From Bin87 sp034420475 (GTDB taxonomy: Bacteria; Chloroflexota; Dehalococcoidia; Lucifugimonadales; UBA3495), in assembly GCA_034420475.1 (NCBI GenBank), contig DAOULH010000103.1:31938-95937 (forward strand): DNA of 64,000 nucleotides. Reading direction: 5' to 3'. The translations under genes were made by a program, and so were the position numbers. The notes beneath the pieces were generated by a model. The model did no database searches. It was not told the DNA's origin and was given only the letters and a program-made list of their open reading frames with translations. Shown here piece by piece: positions 33,126 through 41,634 of the stretch. Each line of letters begins with the position of its first letter. Positions within the stretch are counted from its first letter, which is position 1.

Positions 33126-34930
33126 AGGGCAGCCCTCCCGTAGGCCGGCACCGCCGCTTCAAGGAGCACTTCCTCCTGCGGGCGGAGCTGGAGCTCGTAG
33201 ATGCTCTGGTAGATGCCGTTCTTGCGTACCAGCTCCTCGTGGGAACCCCTCTCCGCAATGACGCCTTTGTCCAGCACCAGGATCTGGTCCGCTTCCCGCA
33301 CCGTGCTGAGGCGATGGGCGATCACGAAGGTGGTCCGTCCCTTCATCACCTCGGTCATGGCGCGGTGAATCTGCCGTTCGGTCTCCACGTCAACGCTGGA
33401 GGTGGAGTCGTCCAGGATCAGCACCGGCGGGTCGATGAGGATGGTGCGCGCAATGGAGAGTCGCTGACGCTGGCCGCCGGACAGGGTCGTGCCTCGCTCG
33501 CCGACCCAGGTGTCGTACCCGCCGGGCAGGGACATGATCTGTTCGTGCAACTGGGCCACTTTGGCGGCGCGCTCCACGTCTTCCTGGGTGGCGCCGACGA
33601 CGCCGTAGGCGATGTTGTCACGGATGCTGGCGCTGAACAGGTACACGTCCTGGTGGACGATGCCCACGTTGTGGCGCAGGGACTGGAGCGTGAAATCCCG
33701 GATGTCGGAGCCGTCGATGGTGATCTTGCCGGAGGTCACGTCGTAGAAACGCGGCAACAGGCTGACCACGGTGGTTTTGCCGCTGCCCGGCGCGCCCAGT
33801 ATGGCGGTTACCTGCCCTGGCTTGGCGTCCAGGTCAACCTTGTGTAATGCAGGTGCCCGGTCTTCGTAGGCGAACGCTACGTCGTCAAACTTGACGTGGC
33901 CGGTGGCCCGCCCCATGTCGGACGCGTTGGGCCGCTCCGAAACCGGCGAAACTGTGTCCAGAACGTTGAAGAGCCGCTGACCCGAAGAAATCGCTCGCGA
34001 AAACGTGTTGATGATCTGGGCGGAGGCGCGGACGGGGAAAGTCAACTGGTTCAAGAACAGGAAGAAGGTCGCCAGTTCGCCCAGGGTCAGATCTCCTCGA
34101 ACCACCAGCCAGCCGCCGATCCAAAGGATAATGCCCAGGGTGAAGGTGAAGTACAGGGTCATCCACGCGCTGTTGGTGCCCTGCATGCGTTCCGCGTCGT
34201 AGTACTCGACGCGCAGTTCCTCGGCTTTGCGATTGTACTTGGAGCGCTCGTAGTCTTCGGAAGCAAAGGCCTTGACCACGTGCATGCCGGCCAAGTTTTC
34301 CTGGAGCACCGTTACCGACTGGCCCATCACTTCTTGCACGTGCAGCCACTTGCGCCGCAGGGCGCGCATCACGAAAGCCGACCGTAGGATGATGGCCGGC
34401 ACGAAGATCATGCTGACCAGGGCCAGTTGCCAGTTGATCACGAAGAGGAAAATCGGGATTGCCAGGATGCGGATTACCACGTCCAGTGAACGGATCATGC
34501 CGAGATTGACGAACCGGCGCATCGCCTCCACGTCGGCGGTCGCCCGGGACATCAGGTCACCGGTGTGCTCCTTGTCGTGGAAGGCGAAGCTGACGTTCTG
34601 GAGCTTGTCGTAGAGCAGGTTGCGGCAGTCGAACGAAACCTTCTGGGACAACGATTCCGTGGTGTACGTCCGCGCAAAGTCACAAAAACCGCGACCGAGG
34701 CTGACCACCAGTATCCCGACACCGAAGAAAATCAGCGCTGATATTGTGAAGTCATTCTTGAAGAATTCCTTGGTGGCTGGGTCCTGACCAACCATCAGGT
34801 CGATGGCGTTGCCAAACAGTGGGGGGATGGCCAGCGAAAAGCCGATGGCGAGCAGCGCCGTGATGTATGCCAACGCCAGCCGGATCGGGTAGTCGGCGGC
34901 CATGCCGATGATGCGCCAGAGGATGCCCAT
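33122..34930 (-). CDS. ABC transporter, exporter subunit with degenerate Walker B
   Basis: 602 residues: six TM helices (about 15-320), Walker A GAPGSGKTT near 378, signature LSGGQRQRLSIARTIL, and Walker B VLILDDSTSSVD, where Asp replaces the catalytic Glu. With the LSIGQ signature of its partner this forms the degenerate ATP site, while the partner's Walker motifs plus this LSGGQ make the active site. This is the arrangement of TM287/TM288-type heterodimeric exporters. The gene is first in the operon; 190 bp upstream hold a possible hairpin (35015-35037, GCATCCG/CGGATGC) and no gene. Confidence 0.94.
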   Translation of the reverse strand: MGILWRIIGMAADYPIRLALAYITALLAIGFSLAIPPLFGNAIDLMVGQDPATKEFFKNDFTISALIFFGVGILVVSLGRGFCDFARTYTTESLSQKVSFDCRNLLYDKLQNVSFAFHDKEHTGDLMSRATADVEAMRRFVNLGMIRSLDVVIRILAIPIFLFVINWQLALVSMIFVPAIILRSAFVMRALRRKWLHVQEVMGQSVTVLQENLAGMHVVKAFASEDYERSKYNRKAEELRVEYYDAERMQGTNSAWMTLYFTFTLGIILWIGGWLVVRGDLTLGELATFFLFLNQLTFPVRASAQIINTFSRAISSGQRLFNVLDTVSPVSERPNASDMGRATGHVKFDDVAFAYEDRAPALHKVDLDAKPGQVTAILGAPGSGKTTVVSLLPRFYDVTSGKITIDGSDIRDFTLQSLRHNVGIVHQDVYLFSASIRDNIAYGVVGATQEDVERAAKVAQLHEQIMSLPGGYDTWVGERGTTLSGGQRQRLSIARTILIDPPVLILDDSTSSVDVETERQIHRAMTEVMKGRTTFVIAHRLSTVREADQILVLDKGVIAERGSHEELVRKNGIYQSIYELQLRPQEEVLLEAAVPAYGRAAL

Positions 34931-35123
34931 TATCGACCTTCGCTTGCGGAGCGGCCGGCCGGCGTCCCGGTAAGGATGTTGCGGGCCGGGCTACGAGAAT
35001 CGCAAGGGCTTACAGCATCCGCTACGAACCCGGATGCGATTATGAAATCGGATAGCATAGGCCCTGCAATATACACCCGACGGCAGTACAGGGCAAGTTA
35101 TGCGGCTGCAATTATTACCGAAC

Positions 35124-35489
35124 TCAGCCGAATACCCTGACCAGCGTCACCATCACCGCCACCGTCATGCCGGCGAAGCCCAGCAGCATCGCCGCAACCA
35201 GTCCGACCACCCATTTGACGATGCTGGTCTTGAAGTCCGCAATGCTGACCTTCAAGTCGGCAACCGTATTTTTGACCTCGGCGATTTCACCCTTGACCTC
35301 GGCGATTTCACCCTTGACCTCGGCGAACTTGTCCAGCATCTCGGTTCTGAGTTCGCGCAGGTCTTCCTTGGTCGCCAATTCGCCGGCTACGATGTTGGCG
35401 ATGCCCTCGGTGACGGCATCCGCCTGCTCCTCAGGAAAGCCTGCTTCCCGCATACGCCGCCTCATCTGCAAGGTGTCCAACAACATCAT
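35124..35489 (-). CDS. DUF1640-like coiled-coil protein with C-terminal TM anchor
   Basis: 121 residues; ATG 35489 follows GGGAGA. The N-terminus TLQMRRRMREAGFPEEQADA, then TEGIANIVAGELATKEDLRELRTEM, is the pattern of DUF1640/CCDC90-type proteins. The heptads EVKGEIAEVKGEIAEVKN repeat almost exactly, with matching DNA repeats near 35276-35325, then a single TM helix (WVVGLVAAMLLGFAGMTVAV) ends the protein. It probably forms trimeric coiled coils at the membrane. A related small gene lies 12 bp upstream. Confidence 0.78.
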   Translation of the reverse strand: MMLLDTLQMRRRMREAGFPEEQADAVTEGIANIVAGELATKEDLRELRTEMLDKFAEVKGEIAEVKGEIAEVKNTVADLKVSIADFKTSIVKWVVGLVAAMLLGFAGMTVAVMVTLVRVFG

Positions 35490-35501
35490 GAAATCTCCCG
35501 G

Positions 35502-35690
35502 TCATCCGGCAAGGCGTACTGCGGTGATTATTACCGCCGTCGCCATTCCCGCGTAGGTCAAGATCGCGGCCGCAGCCAAGGCAATCATACCCTTGGTGAT
35601 AGTGGAATGGTAATCTGCCATGCACTCGCTCAATGACATGGTATCCACGGTTCCGTTTGCATTGCGAGAGCGGTTCGTAATTCCCGGCAT
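35502..35690 (-). CDS. Small membrane protein related to the DUF1640-like neighbour
   Basis: About 62 residues from ATG 35690, seven bases after GGGGA. The C-terminal part ITKGMIALAAAAILTYAGMA aligns with the TM end of the neighbouring protein (shared VxxLxxAxxLxFAGMxxAVxxTxVR order), but the coiled-coil region is absent. A GTG at 35741 overlapping the argS stop could start a longer form of 79 residues. It is a tail-anchor-like product, either a decayed duplicate or a short partner of the coiled-coil protein. Low complexity makes coding status uncertain. Confidence 0.55.
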   Translation of the reverse strand: MPGITNRSRNANGTVDTMSLSECMADYHSTITKGMIALAAAAILTYAGMATAVIITAVRLAG

Positions 35691-35737
35691 TTTCAGGTCC
35701 CCGGCGTCGTTGTTCTGCGGACGCCTGCTTGATCTTA

Positions 35738-37438
35738 TCACCGCTCCATGCGCTCCGGTGCCGACATCCCCATCAGGGTCAGCGTCCGGCGGAACGCCAC
35801 CTGCGCGGCGGCAACCAGCTTCAGCCGTGCCAGCGTCAGCTCGTTGTCCTCCGGGTTGGCGGAGATGACCCGGCAGTTTTCGTAGAAGTGGTGGAAGGCC
35901 GTGGCCAACTCCATAGCGTAGTGGGGCAGGTGGTGCGGTTCCAGGTTCTCCGCCACCTGCACGATCAGCTCGGACAGCCGCAGCATCGTCCGGATCAGGC
36001 CCAACTCGTTGGGGTGGATGAGCAGCGAAACGTCTCCGCTGGAGAAGTCTATCCCGCGCTCGGCGGCCAGGCTCAGGATGCTGGCGTTGCGCGCGTGGGC
36101 GTACTGCACGTAGTACACCGGGTTCTCCGACGACTCGCGGGTGGCCAGCTCCAGGTCGAATTCCATCTGCGTGGACGCCGCCCGCGCCAGGAAAAAGTAG
36201 CGGCAGGCGTCCATGCCCACCTCGTCCACCAACTCCCGCAGCGTGACGAAATCGCCGGTACGCTTCGAGGCGCGCACCGTTTCATCCCCGCGTTTCAGCG
36301 TCACCATCTGGGAGATCAGCACGGTGAGGTTCTCCGGCTCCACGCCCAGCGCGGAAACTGCCGCTTTCATCCGGGGAACGTGGCCCTGGTGGTCCGCGCC
36401 CCAGATGTCGATCACCCGGTCGAACCCGCGTCCGCTGAACTTGTTGTAATGGTAGGCGATGTCCGATGCGAAGTAGGTAGGTTCGCCCGACGAACGCACC
36501 ACCACGTTGTCCCGGTCATCGCCCAGCGCGATGGAATTGAACCAGAGCGCCCCGCTCCGCTCGCCAAGGTGGCCGCCCTCCCGCAGCCGGGCCATCGCCC
36601 GGTCGTAGTCGCTGTTGCTCGTGTCTTCGTTCTGGAACAGCCAGCGCTCGCTGAACCAGTTATCGAAGTTCACTCCGATGGCGTCCAGGTCGTCGCGGAT
36701 CAGCGCGACCATCTTCTCCCGCGCAATGTCGCCGATCCGGCGGATGGCGGCCGGCTCCGCCAGTTCCAGCAAGCCCGGACCCTCGCTCTCAATGATCTCC
36801 GCGGCGATGTCGGCGATGTAGTCCCCCTGGTAGCCGTTCTCCGGCATCCGGGCTTCCCGGCCCAGGGCCTGCTGATAGCGGGTCCACACCGAGCGGTAGA
36901 ACGCTTCCATCTGGGAACCGGCGTCGTTGATGTAGTACTCCCGGGTGACTTCGTACCCGGCCGCCTGCATGGTGTTTGCCAGCGCGCTGCCCAGCACGGC
37001 GCCCCGGGTGTGACCGACGTGGACCGGGCCCGTCGGGTTGACGCTGACGAACTCCACCATCACCTTCCGACCGGTGCCCACTTCTGCCGCGCCGAACCCG
37101 TCCCCGGTGGCGATGACCGTCTCCACCTGCTGCTGGAGCCAGGCATCGCTGAGTTTGAAGTTGATGAACCCGGGAGACGCCGGCTCGACGCTGGCGATCT
37201 CAGGGCCCGGATGAATCCGCTCCGCAATCAGCTGCGCCAGTTGCATCGGGTTCGCCCGCGCCGCCCGCGCCAGGCGCAAGGGCAGGTTGGTGGCGAAATC
37301 ACCGTGCTCCGGATTATTCGGCCGTTCGATCTCGATGTCCGCCGCGGTGTCAACGCTGATCACCCCGTCGCGGTTGGCCTGCTCCAGGGCGTCGGCGACA
37401 ATTGCGGCTACGGTGTCTTTCACGAGCATGATGGTCAT
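35738..37438 (-). CDS. argS: Arginyl-tRNA synthetase
   Basis: 566 residues. It charges tRNA-Arg in the cytoplasm. The N-terminal Add-1 domain includes VSIDT-like acidic sequence; the HIGH-type motif reads NPTGPVHVGHTRG near residue 125; the KMSKS loop is not obvious, as in many bacterial ArgRS; and the C-terminal anticodon-binding domain begins around 440, with the DALR-type ending LTLMGMSAPERMER. Start at 37438 (MTIMLVKDTVAAIV), with the ATG nine bases on as an alternative. A GTGA overlap at the end may couple it to the small membrane gene. A repeat B copy precedes it. Confidence 0.96.
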   Translation of the reverse strand: MTIMLVKDTVAAIVADALEQANRDGVISVDTAADIEIERPNNPEHGDFATNLPLRLARAARANPMQLAQLIAERIHPGPEIASVEPASPGFINFKLSDAWLQQQVETVIATGDGFGAAEVGTGRKVMVEFVSVNPTGPVHVGHTRGAVLGSALANTMQAAGYEVTREYYINDAGSQMEAFYRSVWTRYQQALGREARMPENGYQGDYIADIAAEIIESEGPGLLELAEPAAIRRIGDIAREKMVALIRDDLDAIGVNFDNWFSERWLFQNEDTSNSDYDRAMARLREGGHLGERSGALWFNSIALGDDRDNVVVRSSGEPTYFASDIAYHYNKFSGRGFDRVIDIWGADHQGHVPRMKAAVSALGVEPENLTVLISQMVTLKRGDETVRASKRTGDFVTLRELVDEVGMDACRYFFLARAASTQMEFDLELATRESSENPVYYVQYAHARNASILSLAAERGIDFSSGDVSLLIHPNELGLIRTMLRLSELIVQVAENLEPHHLPHYAMELATAFHHFYENCRVISANPEDNELTLARLKLVAAAQVAFRRTLTLMGMSAPERMER

Positions 37439-37515
37439 CCAATTGGGAAAAGATTGGTCCGGGCTTTACATGGTAGCATCCGAGCGTATTTCGCGTCCCG
37501 GCGACAGTCACCGCG

Positions 37516-37657
37516 GTAACTGTTCACAATTCAGGGAGGTTGTCATTGCGAGGCGCTTGCGCCGCGGCAATCTCGACGCCGTAGCAGCGCCGTCTGCTCC
37601 GAAGGACTCCCTTGCGCCAACGGGATTGCCGCGCTTCGCTCGCAATGACACTTTCCG
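37516..37657. mobile_element. MITE-like repeat B, right end missing
   Basis: The left end GTAACTGTTCAC (37516-37527) and both internal arms (GTCATTGCGAGGCGC and CGCTCGCAATGAC) are present. The right terminal repeat is absent; the sequence runs straight into the stop of the VOC gene at 37659. Confidence 0.7.
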
Positions 37658-37658
37658 G

Positions 37659-38060
37659 CTACCCCTCGGCAATTTGGAACGGGTAGCCCAACGCGCTGGC
37701 GGCGGCGATGTTGGCGGTCATGTATCCCTCCGCGCTGCGGGACATGCCGTTTTCGCCACGCATCTCGTTCCCATTGCCGGAAAGGGCCGCGGCTTTGTCA
37801 GCGATGTCGGACACGCCGAACGCCAGGTGGTACGGGCCCGGCCCGAAGGTCTTCAGGTACTCGCCCATGGCCGAATCGGGATCCAACGGCTCGGTGAATT
37901 CCACGTTAGTCTGGCCCACCTTGTAAACGGCGTTCTTCATGCCCCGGTCCGGAAACACCTCGATCTTCACCGGCGCCAGGCCGAAGTTCTCCTCGATGTA
38001 TGTGGCCATGGCATCGGCGTCATGGACAAGGATTCGGACGTGATGTATAAACTCGAACAT
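37659..38060 (-). CDS. VOC superfamily protein (glyoxalase / methylmalonyl-CoA epimerase-like)
   Basis: 133 residues from ATG 38060 (AGGAG upstream; 56 unlikely residues are cut from the open frame). Metal-site residues expected in VOC proteins are visible: the first His in FIHHVRILVHD near residue 7, Glu in NVEFTEPL near 54, the late His in YHLAFGVSDI near 78, and a C-terminal acidic/His region that is unclear. VOC enzymes include glyoxalase I, epimerases, dioxygenases and resistance proteins; the epimerase-like first motif is suggestive only. A 50-bp gap separates its start from the divergent peptidase gene, so a shared control region is likely. Confidence 0.82.
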   Translation of the reverse strand: MFEFIHHVRILVHDADAMATYIEENFGLAPVKIEVFPDRGMKNAVYKVGQTNVEFTEPLDPDSAMGEYLKTFGPGPYHLAFGVSDIADKAAALSGNGNEMRGENGMSRSAEGYMTANIAAASALGYPFQIAEG

Positions 38061-38110
38061 CGCCGGTTCTCCTGAGGCGTAAATTTGGCTGGAAACGGAG
38101 GCGCGCAAAG

Positions 38111-38821
38111 GTGGCGAAGCGGATCCTGTTGGTCGGTGGTGACGAGTTCCGGGCTTCCTGCGCCGGCATGGATCGTCACGTTCTTGAGGCGACCGGAGAG
38201 GCGAACCCCCGTGTCGCCATCGTACCAACGGCCGCTGCCTTTGAAAACCCCGGTCTCGCCGCGAACAACGGTGTCCGCCACTTCACCGGCCTGGGCGCAT
38301 CGGCATACGGCCTGGATGTTGTCCGCCGCGAAGATGCCGAGAACCCCCGTATGTTGGCGCAGCTGGCTGGCGCCCACGTCGTCTATTTCACCGGCGGCAG
38401 TTCCGAGCACCTGCATTCCGTGCTCGCGGGGTCGCCGCTCCTCGCAGCCGTCAGCGCAGCCTGCGACGCCGGCGCGATCTGGGCCGGCTCCAGCGCCGGC
38501 GCCATGGTGCTGGGCTCGGTGATGCGCCGCCCGTCGTCGGGCTCGCCCGTGTCCCCGGCGTTGGACATCGTGTCCAACGTCATGGTACTTCCCCACCATG
38601 AGCGGAGCGACCCGAACGCCGTTACCGGGCAGCTGTCCGGCTCCGCGACCTTCGGGCTCACCGTGCTGGGAATCGACGGCGGTTCCGGCGTGCTCCTGGA
38701 TCCCGGCGGCGCAACCGCTTTGGGTTCCGGCAACATCACCGTCTATCGGTCCGGAGAGTGGCGCCGTTACGCCGCCGGAGAGACGGTGCCCGGATTGACG
38801 GTCAACGGCCCGGCGTCCTAG
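38111..38821 (+). CDS. Peptidase S51-like / cyanophycinase-type protein
   Basis: 236 residues, GTG start with GGAGG ten bases upstream. The nucleophile elbow AIWAGSSAGAMVLGS (Ser at about residue 139) and the following PALDIVSNVMVLPHHERS fit S51 peptidases and cyanophycinase, in which Ser-His pairs cleave Asp-type peptides. N-terminal ILLVGGDEFR begins the strand. Expected catalytic His/Glu neighbours lie in VLPHHERSDP. Substrate could be alpha-aspartyl dipeptides. Its stop overlaps the end of convergent hisIE by four bases. Divergent from VOC across 50 bp. Confidence 0.82.
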   Translation: MAKRILLVGGDEFRASCAGMDRHVLEATGEANPRVAIVPTAAAFENPGLAANNGVRHFTGLGASAYGLDVVRREDAENPRMLAQLAGAHVVYFTGGSSEHLHSVLAGSPLLAAVSAACDAGAIWAGSSAGAMVLGSVMRRPSSGSPVSPALDIVSNVMVLPHHERSDPNAVTGQLSGSATFGLTVLGIDGGSGVLLDPGGATALGSGNITVYRSGEWRRYAAGETVPGLTVNGPAS

Positions 38822-39444
38822 CCCCGCCGGGACCGCAACTCCTCCCACACCGCGTTGGGCGACACGCCCGCAGACGCCATGAGCGTCAGCGTGTGGTACA
38901 GCAGGTCGGCAATTTCGCCCGGCAGGTTTTCCGTTTCGCCCGTGGCTGCCGCCAGGGCGGCCTCCCCGGCTTCTTCGATCACCTTCTGCCCTACACGGCT
39001 GGTGCCCTCGGCCAGCAGCCGCGCGGTGTAGCTGCCCTCGGGCATTTCCCGCTGCCGGTCCTTGATTACGGCGAACAGCTCGTCCAGTACCCGCGGCCCG
39101 CCCTCGCTGCTCGTATAGTCATCCGGCAGGTCATCCATCCGGGTGTAGAAGCACGAGACTTCCCCGGTGTGGCAGGCCGGGCCGTCGGGCTCCACCTTGA
39201 GCAGGATGGTGTCGGCGTCGCAATCGACGTACCACTCCCGCAGGTTGAGGTAGTTCCCCGACACCTCGCCCTTATGCCACAGGTCTTCCTGGCTGCGGCT
39301 GTAAAACCACACCTGGGTGCCTTCCACCGTCCGCTTGAGCGAGCCGGGGTTCATGTACCCCAGCATCAGCACCTGGCCGGTGTTGATGTCCTGCGCGATG
39401 GCGGGTACCAACCCTTTGTCGTCCAGTTTCACTTCGCTCATCAT
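38818..39444 (-). CDS. hisI: Bifunctional phosphoribosyl-AMP cyclohydrolase / phosphoribosyl-ATP pyrophosphatase
   Basis: 208 residues, the length of fused HisIE. Steps two and three of histidine synthesis. The HisI half ends LGYMNPGSLKRTVEG and contains the metal region YSRSQEDLWHKGEVSGN and DCDADTILLK, with the zinc Cys in VSCFYTR; the HisE half starts VLDELFAVIKDRQREMPEG and contains EEAGEAALAAATGETEN with the acidic metal-binding helix. Transcribed after hisF and a HAD phosphatase, 19 bp from the latter. Confidence 0.95.
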   Translation of the reverse strand: MMSEVKLDDKGLVPAIAQDINTGQVLMLGYMNPGSLKRTVEGTQVWFYSRSQEDLWHKGEVSGNYLNLREWYVDCDADTILLKVEPDGPACHTGEVSCFYTRMDDLPDDYTSSEGGPRVLDELFAVIKDRQREMPEGSYTARLLAEGTSRVGQKVIEEAGEAALAAATGETENLPGEIADLLYHTLTLMASAGVSPNAVWEELRSRRG

Positions 39445-39463
39445 GTCCTCCGTCGGGTCAGGG

Positions 39464-40165
39464 CTATCCCAGCTTGGCCAGAACGTCGGGCAGTTCCAGC
39501 AGATCGCGGATTTCAGCGTCCGGAATGGGTAGGCCCGGGTCCGTCGGCCGGTCGAAACGGTTTATCCAGATCGCGGTCATGCCCACCGACCGGGAACCCA
39601 TCACGTCCTCGAACTGGCGGTCGCCCACGTAAGCGCATTCCGATGGCCGCACTCCCAGCTGGTCCAGAGCCGCTTCGAAGAGCCGCCGGTCCGGTTTGTA
39701 GCATCGCATGGCCTCAGATGATATGACCGCCCCCAGGCTCACCGGTATGCGTCCGACTACGGGATTCAGGTAGGCGTCGTCGGCATTCGATATAACCGCC
39801 AATTGCCGGGTTTGGCCCAGGGTTGACAGGGCCTCTGGCGCCTCGGGAAACAGCGGCCGTGTGCCCAGATCGTCAATCGATCTCTGGGAGGCCGCCATGG
39901 CATCCCCGGTCAGGTTCAATTCGTTGAACGCTTCTGCAAAGGCATAGGCCCAACCGTCCAGATACGAGATGAACGGCGCCCCCGGCGCAGTGCGTCGGTC
40001 CCGGAAATTGCCGGCGCCATAATCCCAGGCGTGCCGCAGATCTTCCGGGGTGGTTTCCAGCCGCTGCTCCTCGATGATGGCCTCGAAGGTCTGGCGCCAA
40101 AGATCGGTCCCGTCCTGCGCTATCGTGTTGAACATGTCGAAGATTACGGTGGTGATAGCGCTCAT
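39464..40165 (-). CDS. HAD family hydrolase located between hisF and hisIE
   Basis: 233 residues from ATG 40165, behind AAAGGGA. The HAD motifs are in order: motif I VIFDMFNTIAQDG (nucleophile Asp, with M-F instead of the usual D-x-D acid), motif II VISNADDAY near 115-123, motif III CYKPDRRLFEAALDQLG with the Lys near 155, and motif IV YVGDRQFEDVMGSRS near 178-190. Cap type C1 as in haloacid dehalogenase/phosphatase. Motif I has D-M-F, so the second Asp of DxD is Phe; this is seen in haloacid dehalogenases, not phosphatases. Lying between histidine genes it might still be a histidinol phosphatase; sequence alone argues for a dehalogenase-like role. Confidence 0.88.
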   Translation of the reverse strand: MSAITTVIFDMFNTIAQDGTDLWRQTFEAIIEEQRLETTPEDLRHAWDYGAGNFRDRRTAPGAPFISYLDGWAYAFAEAFNELNLTGDAMAASQRSIDDLGTRPLFPEAPEALSTLGQTRQLAVISNADDAYLNPVVGRIPVSLGAVISSEAMRCYKPDRRLFEAALDQLGVRPSECAYVGDRQFEDVMGSRSVGMTAIWINRFDRPTDPGLPIPDAEIRDLLELPDVLAKLG

Positions 40166-40196
40166 CAGGTCCCTTTCCGTTTGTGTCCAGAGGAGG

Positions 40197-41006
40197 TCAG
40201 ACCCGCATCGGAACGCCCCTGGCGTCCAGATATTCTTTGGCCTGCGCGATGGAGTAGGTTCCAAAGTGGAAGATGCTGGCCGCCAGCACCGCGTCGGCCT
40301 CGCCGTCGGTGAAGGCGTCGTGCAGGTGCTCCAGGGAGCCGGCGCCCCCGCTGGCGATCACCGGAACCGGAACCGTTCGCGAGATGGCGCGGGTCAATGG
40401 CAGGTCGTACCCGTCCTGCTGCCCGTCTTCATCCATGCTGGTCAGCAGGATTTCGCCCGAGCCCAGGGAGACCGTTCGCTTTGCCCATTTAACGGCGTCC
40501 AGGCCCGTAGGGTTGCGCCCGCCGTGGGTGAAGACCTGCCATCCTGAATTCGCGTCAACGGCCAGCGAAGGGTCCTTCGCCGCCGGGAACTCTTCGCCCG
40601 GCACCACCCGGCGGGCGTCGATTGCCGTGACGATGCACTGGCTCCCGAACTGTGCCGCGCCTTCCGACACCAACTCCGGGGTGTTGATCGCTGCGGTATT
40701 CACCGAGACCTTGTCGGCCCCGGCGTTAAGCATCCGTCGCACGTCCTCGATGGACCGGATGCCGCCGCCCACGGTCAGCGGTATGAAGACCTGTTCGGAC
40801 ACGCTGCGCACCACGTCAACCATGGTATCGCGGGAGTCGCTGCTGGCGGTGATGTCCAGAAAGACCAGTTCGTCCGCGCCTTCCAGGTCGTAGCGTGCTG
40901 CCAGTTCCGCCGGGTCGCCGGCGTCCCGCAGGTTCACGAAGCTGGTGCCTTTGACGACGCGGCCGGCGTCAACGTCCAGGCAGGGTATGATGCGGCGGGT
41001 CAGCAC
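40197..41006 (-). CDS. hisF: Imidazole glycerol phosphate synthase, cyclase subunit
   Basis: 269 residues (usual about 255). TIM barrel that joins PRFAR and ammonia to imidazole glycerol phosphate and AICAR. The N-terminal strand RIIPCLDVDAGRVVKG has the catalytic Asp (CLDV), then KVSVNTAAI and QCIVTAIDARRV with the second catalytic Asp, and VIASGGAGSLEHL near the phosphate-binding end. The partner hisH is not in this window. First of a three-gene histidine group with HAD and hisIE. Confidence 0.96.
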   Translation of the reverse strand: MLTRRIIPCLDVDAGRVVKGTSFVNLRDAGDPAELAARYDLEGADELVFLDITASSDSRDTMVDVVRSVSEQVFIPLTVGGGIRSIEDVRRMLNAGADKVSVNTAAINTPELVSEGAAQFGSQCIVTAIDARRVVPGEEFPAAKDPSLAVDANSGWQVFTHGGRNPTGLDAVKWAKRTVSLGSGEILLTSMDEDGQQDGYDLPLTRAISRTVPVPVIASGGAGSLEHLHDAFTDGEADAVLAASIFHFGTYSIAQAKEYLDARGVPMRV

Positions 41007-41064
41007 GGGGGTATTATCGTCCGATGCGACAAGGTCTAGACTGATTCAGCGTCAGGCAGGCGAA

Positions 41065-41466
41065 TTATTCGGATTCGCGAGACAGGATGGCGACCTGTTC
41101 GGGGGTAAGCGGCATCCCCTGCGCTGCCAACTCTCGCCGGATGCGCTCGCGTTCTTCCTTTCGACCTTCCGCCTTGCCCTCGGCTTTGCCTTTGGCTCTG
41201 GCTCTTTTCTCGACCGCTTCTTTGGCAGCGAAGAACACTTTGAAACCTCCGTATAGCGCCGCTGTGGTGGGGAACAGCAGCAGCGTAGCCACTATTATAA
41301 TTCCGTCTTCCCGTTCGGTCAGCCCTTTGAGCCAGCCCAGGGCCGGCAGTTGGCCGCAGAGCGCGCAGTCGCTGATGAGTACGGCCGCCAGCATACTGAT
41401 GCTGATGGACACCGCCCCGTCGAAGAACCGCCATATTGACCGATTGCCGTCGTGGTTTTCCGTCAT
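41065..41466 (-). CDS. Small two-TM membrane protein with charged coiled-coil tail (family M, copy 1)
   Basis: 133 residues from ATG 41466 (AAGGA nearby; a GTG at 41481 is also possible). Two hydrophobic segments (about residues 15-30 and 50-75) are linked by a Cys-containing loop, CALCGQLP, and followed by a helical tail RARAKGKAEGKAEGRKEERE, then RIRRELAAQGMPLTPEQV. A paralog at 44644-45111 shares this order: FFDGAVSIS/FVEGAISVS, LTEREDGIII/LTEQEDGVII, the C-terminal LxPE motif. It is not a known family to me. It lies directly upstream of hisF on the same strand. Confidence 0.72.
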   Translation of the reverse strand: MTENHDGNRSIWRFFDGAVSISISMLAAVLISDCALCGQLPALGWLKGLTEREDGIIIVATLLLFPTTAALYGGFKVFFAAKEAVEKRARAKGKAEGKAEGRKEERERIRRELAAQGMPLTPEQVAILSRESE

Positions 41467-41634
41467 AATGTCCTTGCTCACTTGTTGGCGGGGCGCGTAT
41501 CACCCGAGCCCGAGAAAGTCGTGTCCTTCCATGGCGCCGCGGTTGCCCTCAATATCCTTGCCCGGAGTCCGGGCGGCATCTATGATGGTGCACCGATTAA
41601 CGGTCACAGGCCGATTGCACACAGGAGGCAAAAC

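Noticed and set aside
35729..37519. A 596-codon open frame on the plus strand opposite argS
   Set aside because: It has the Val/His/Gln-rich composition of antisense translation from high-GC genes and no domain; argS on the other strand shows the tRNA synthetase motifs.
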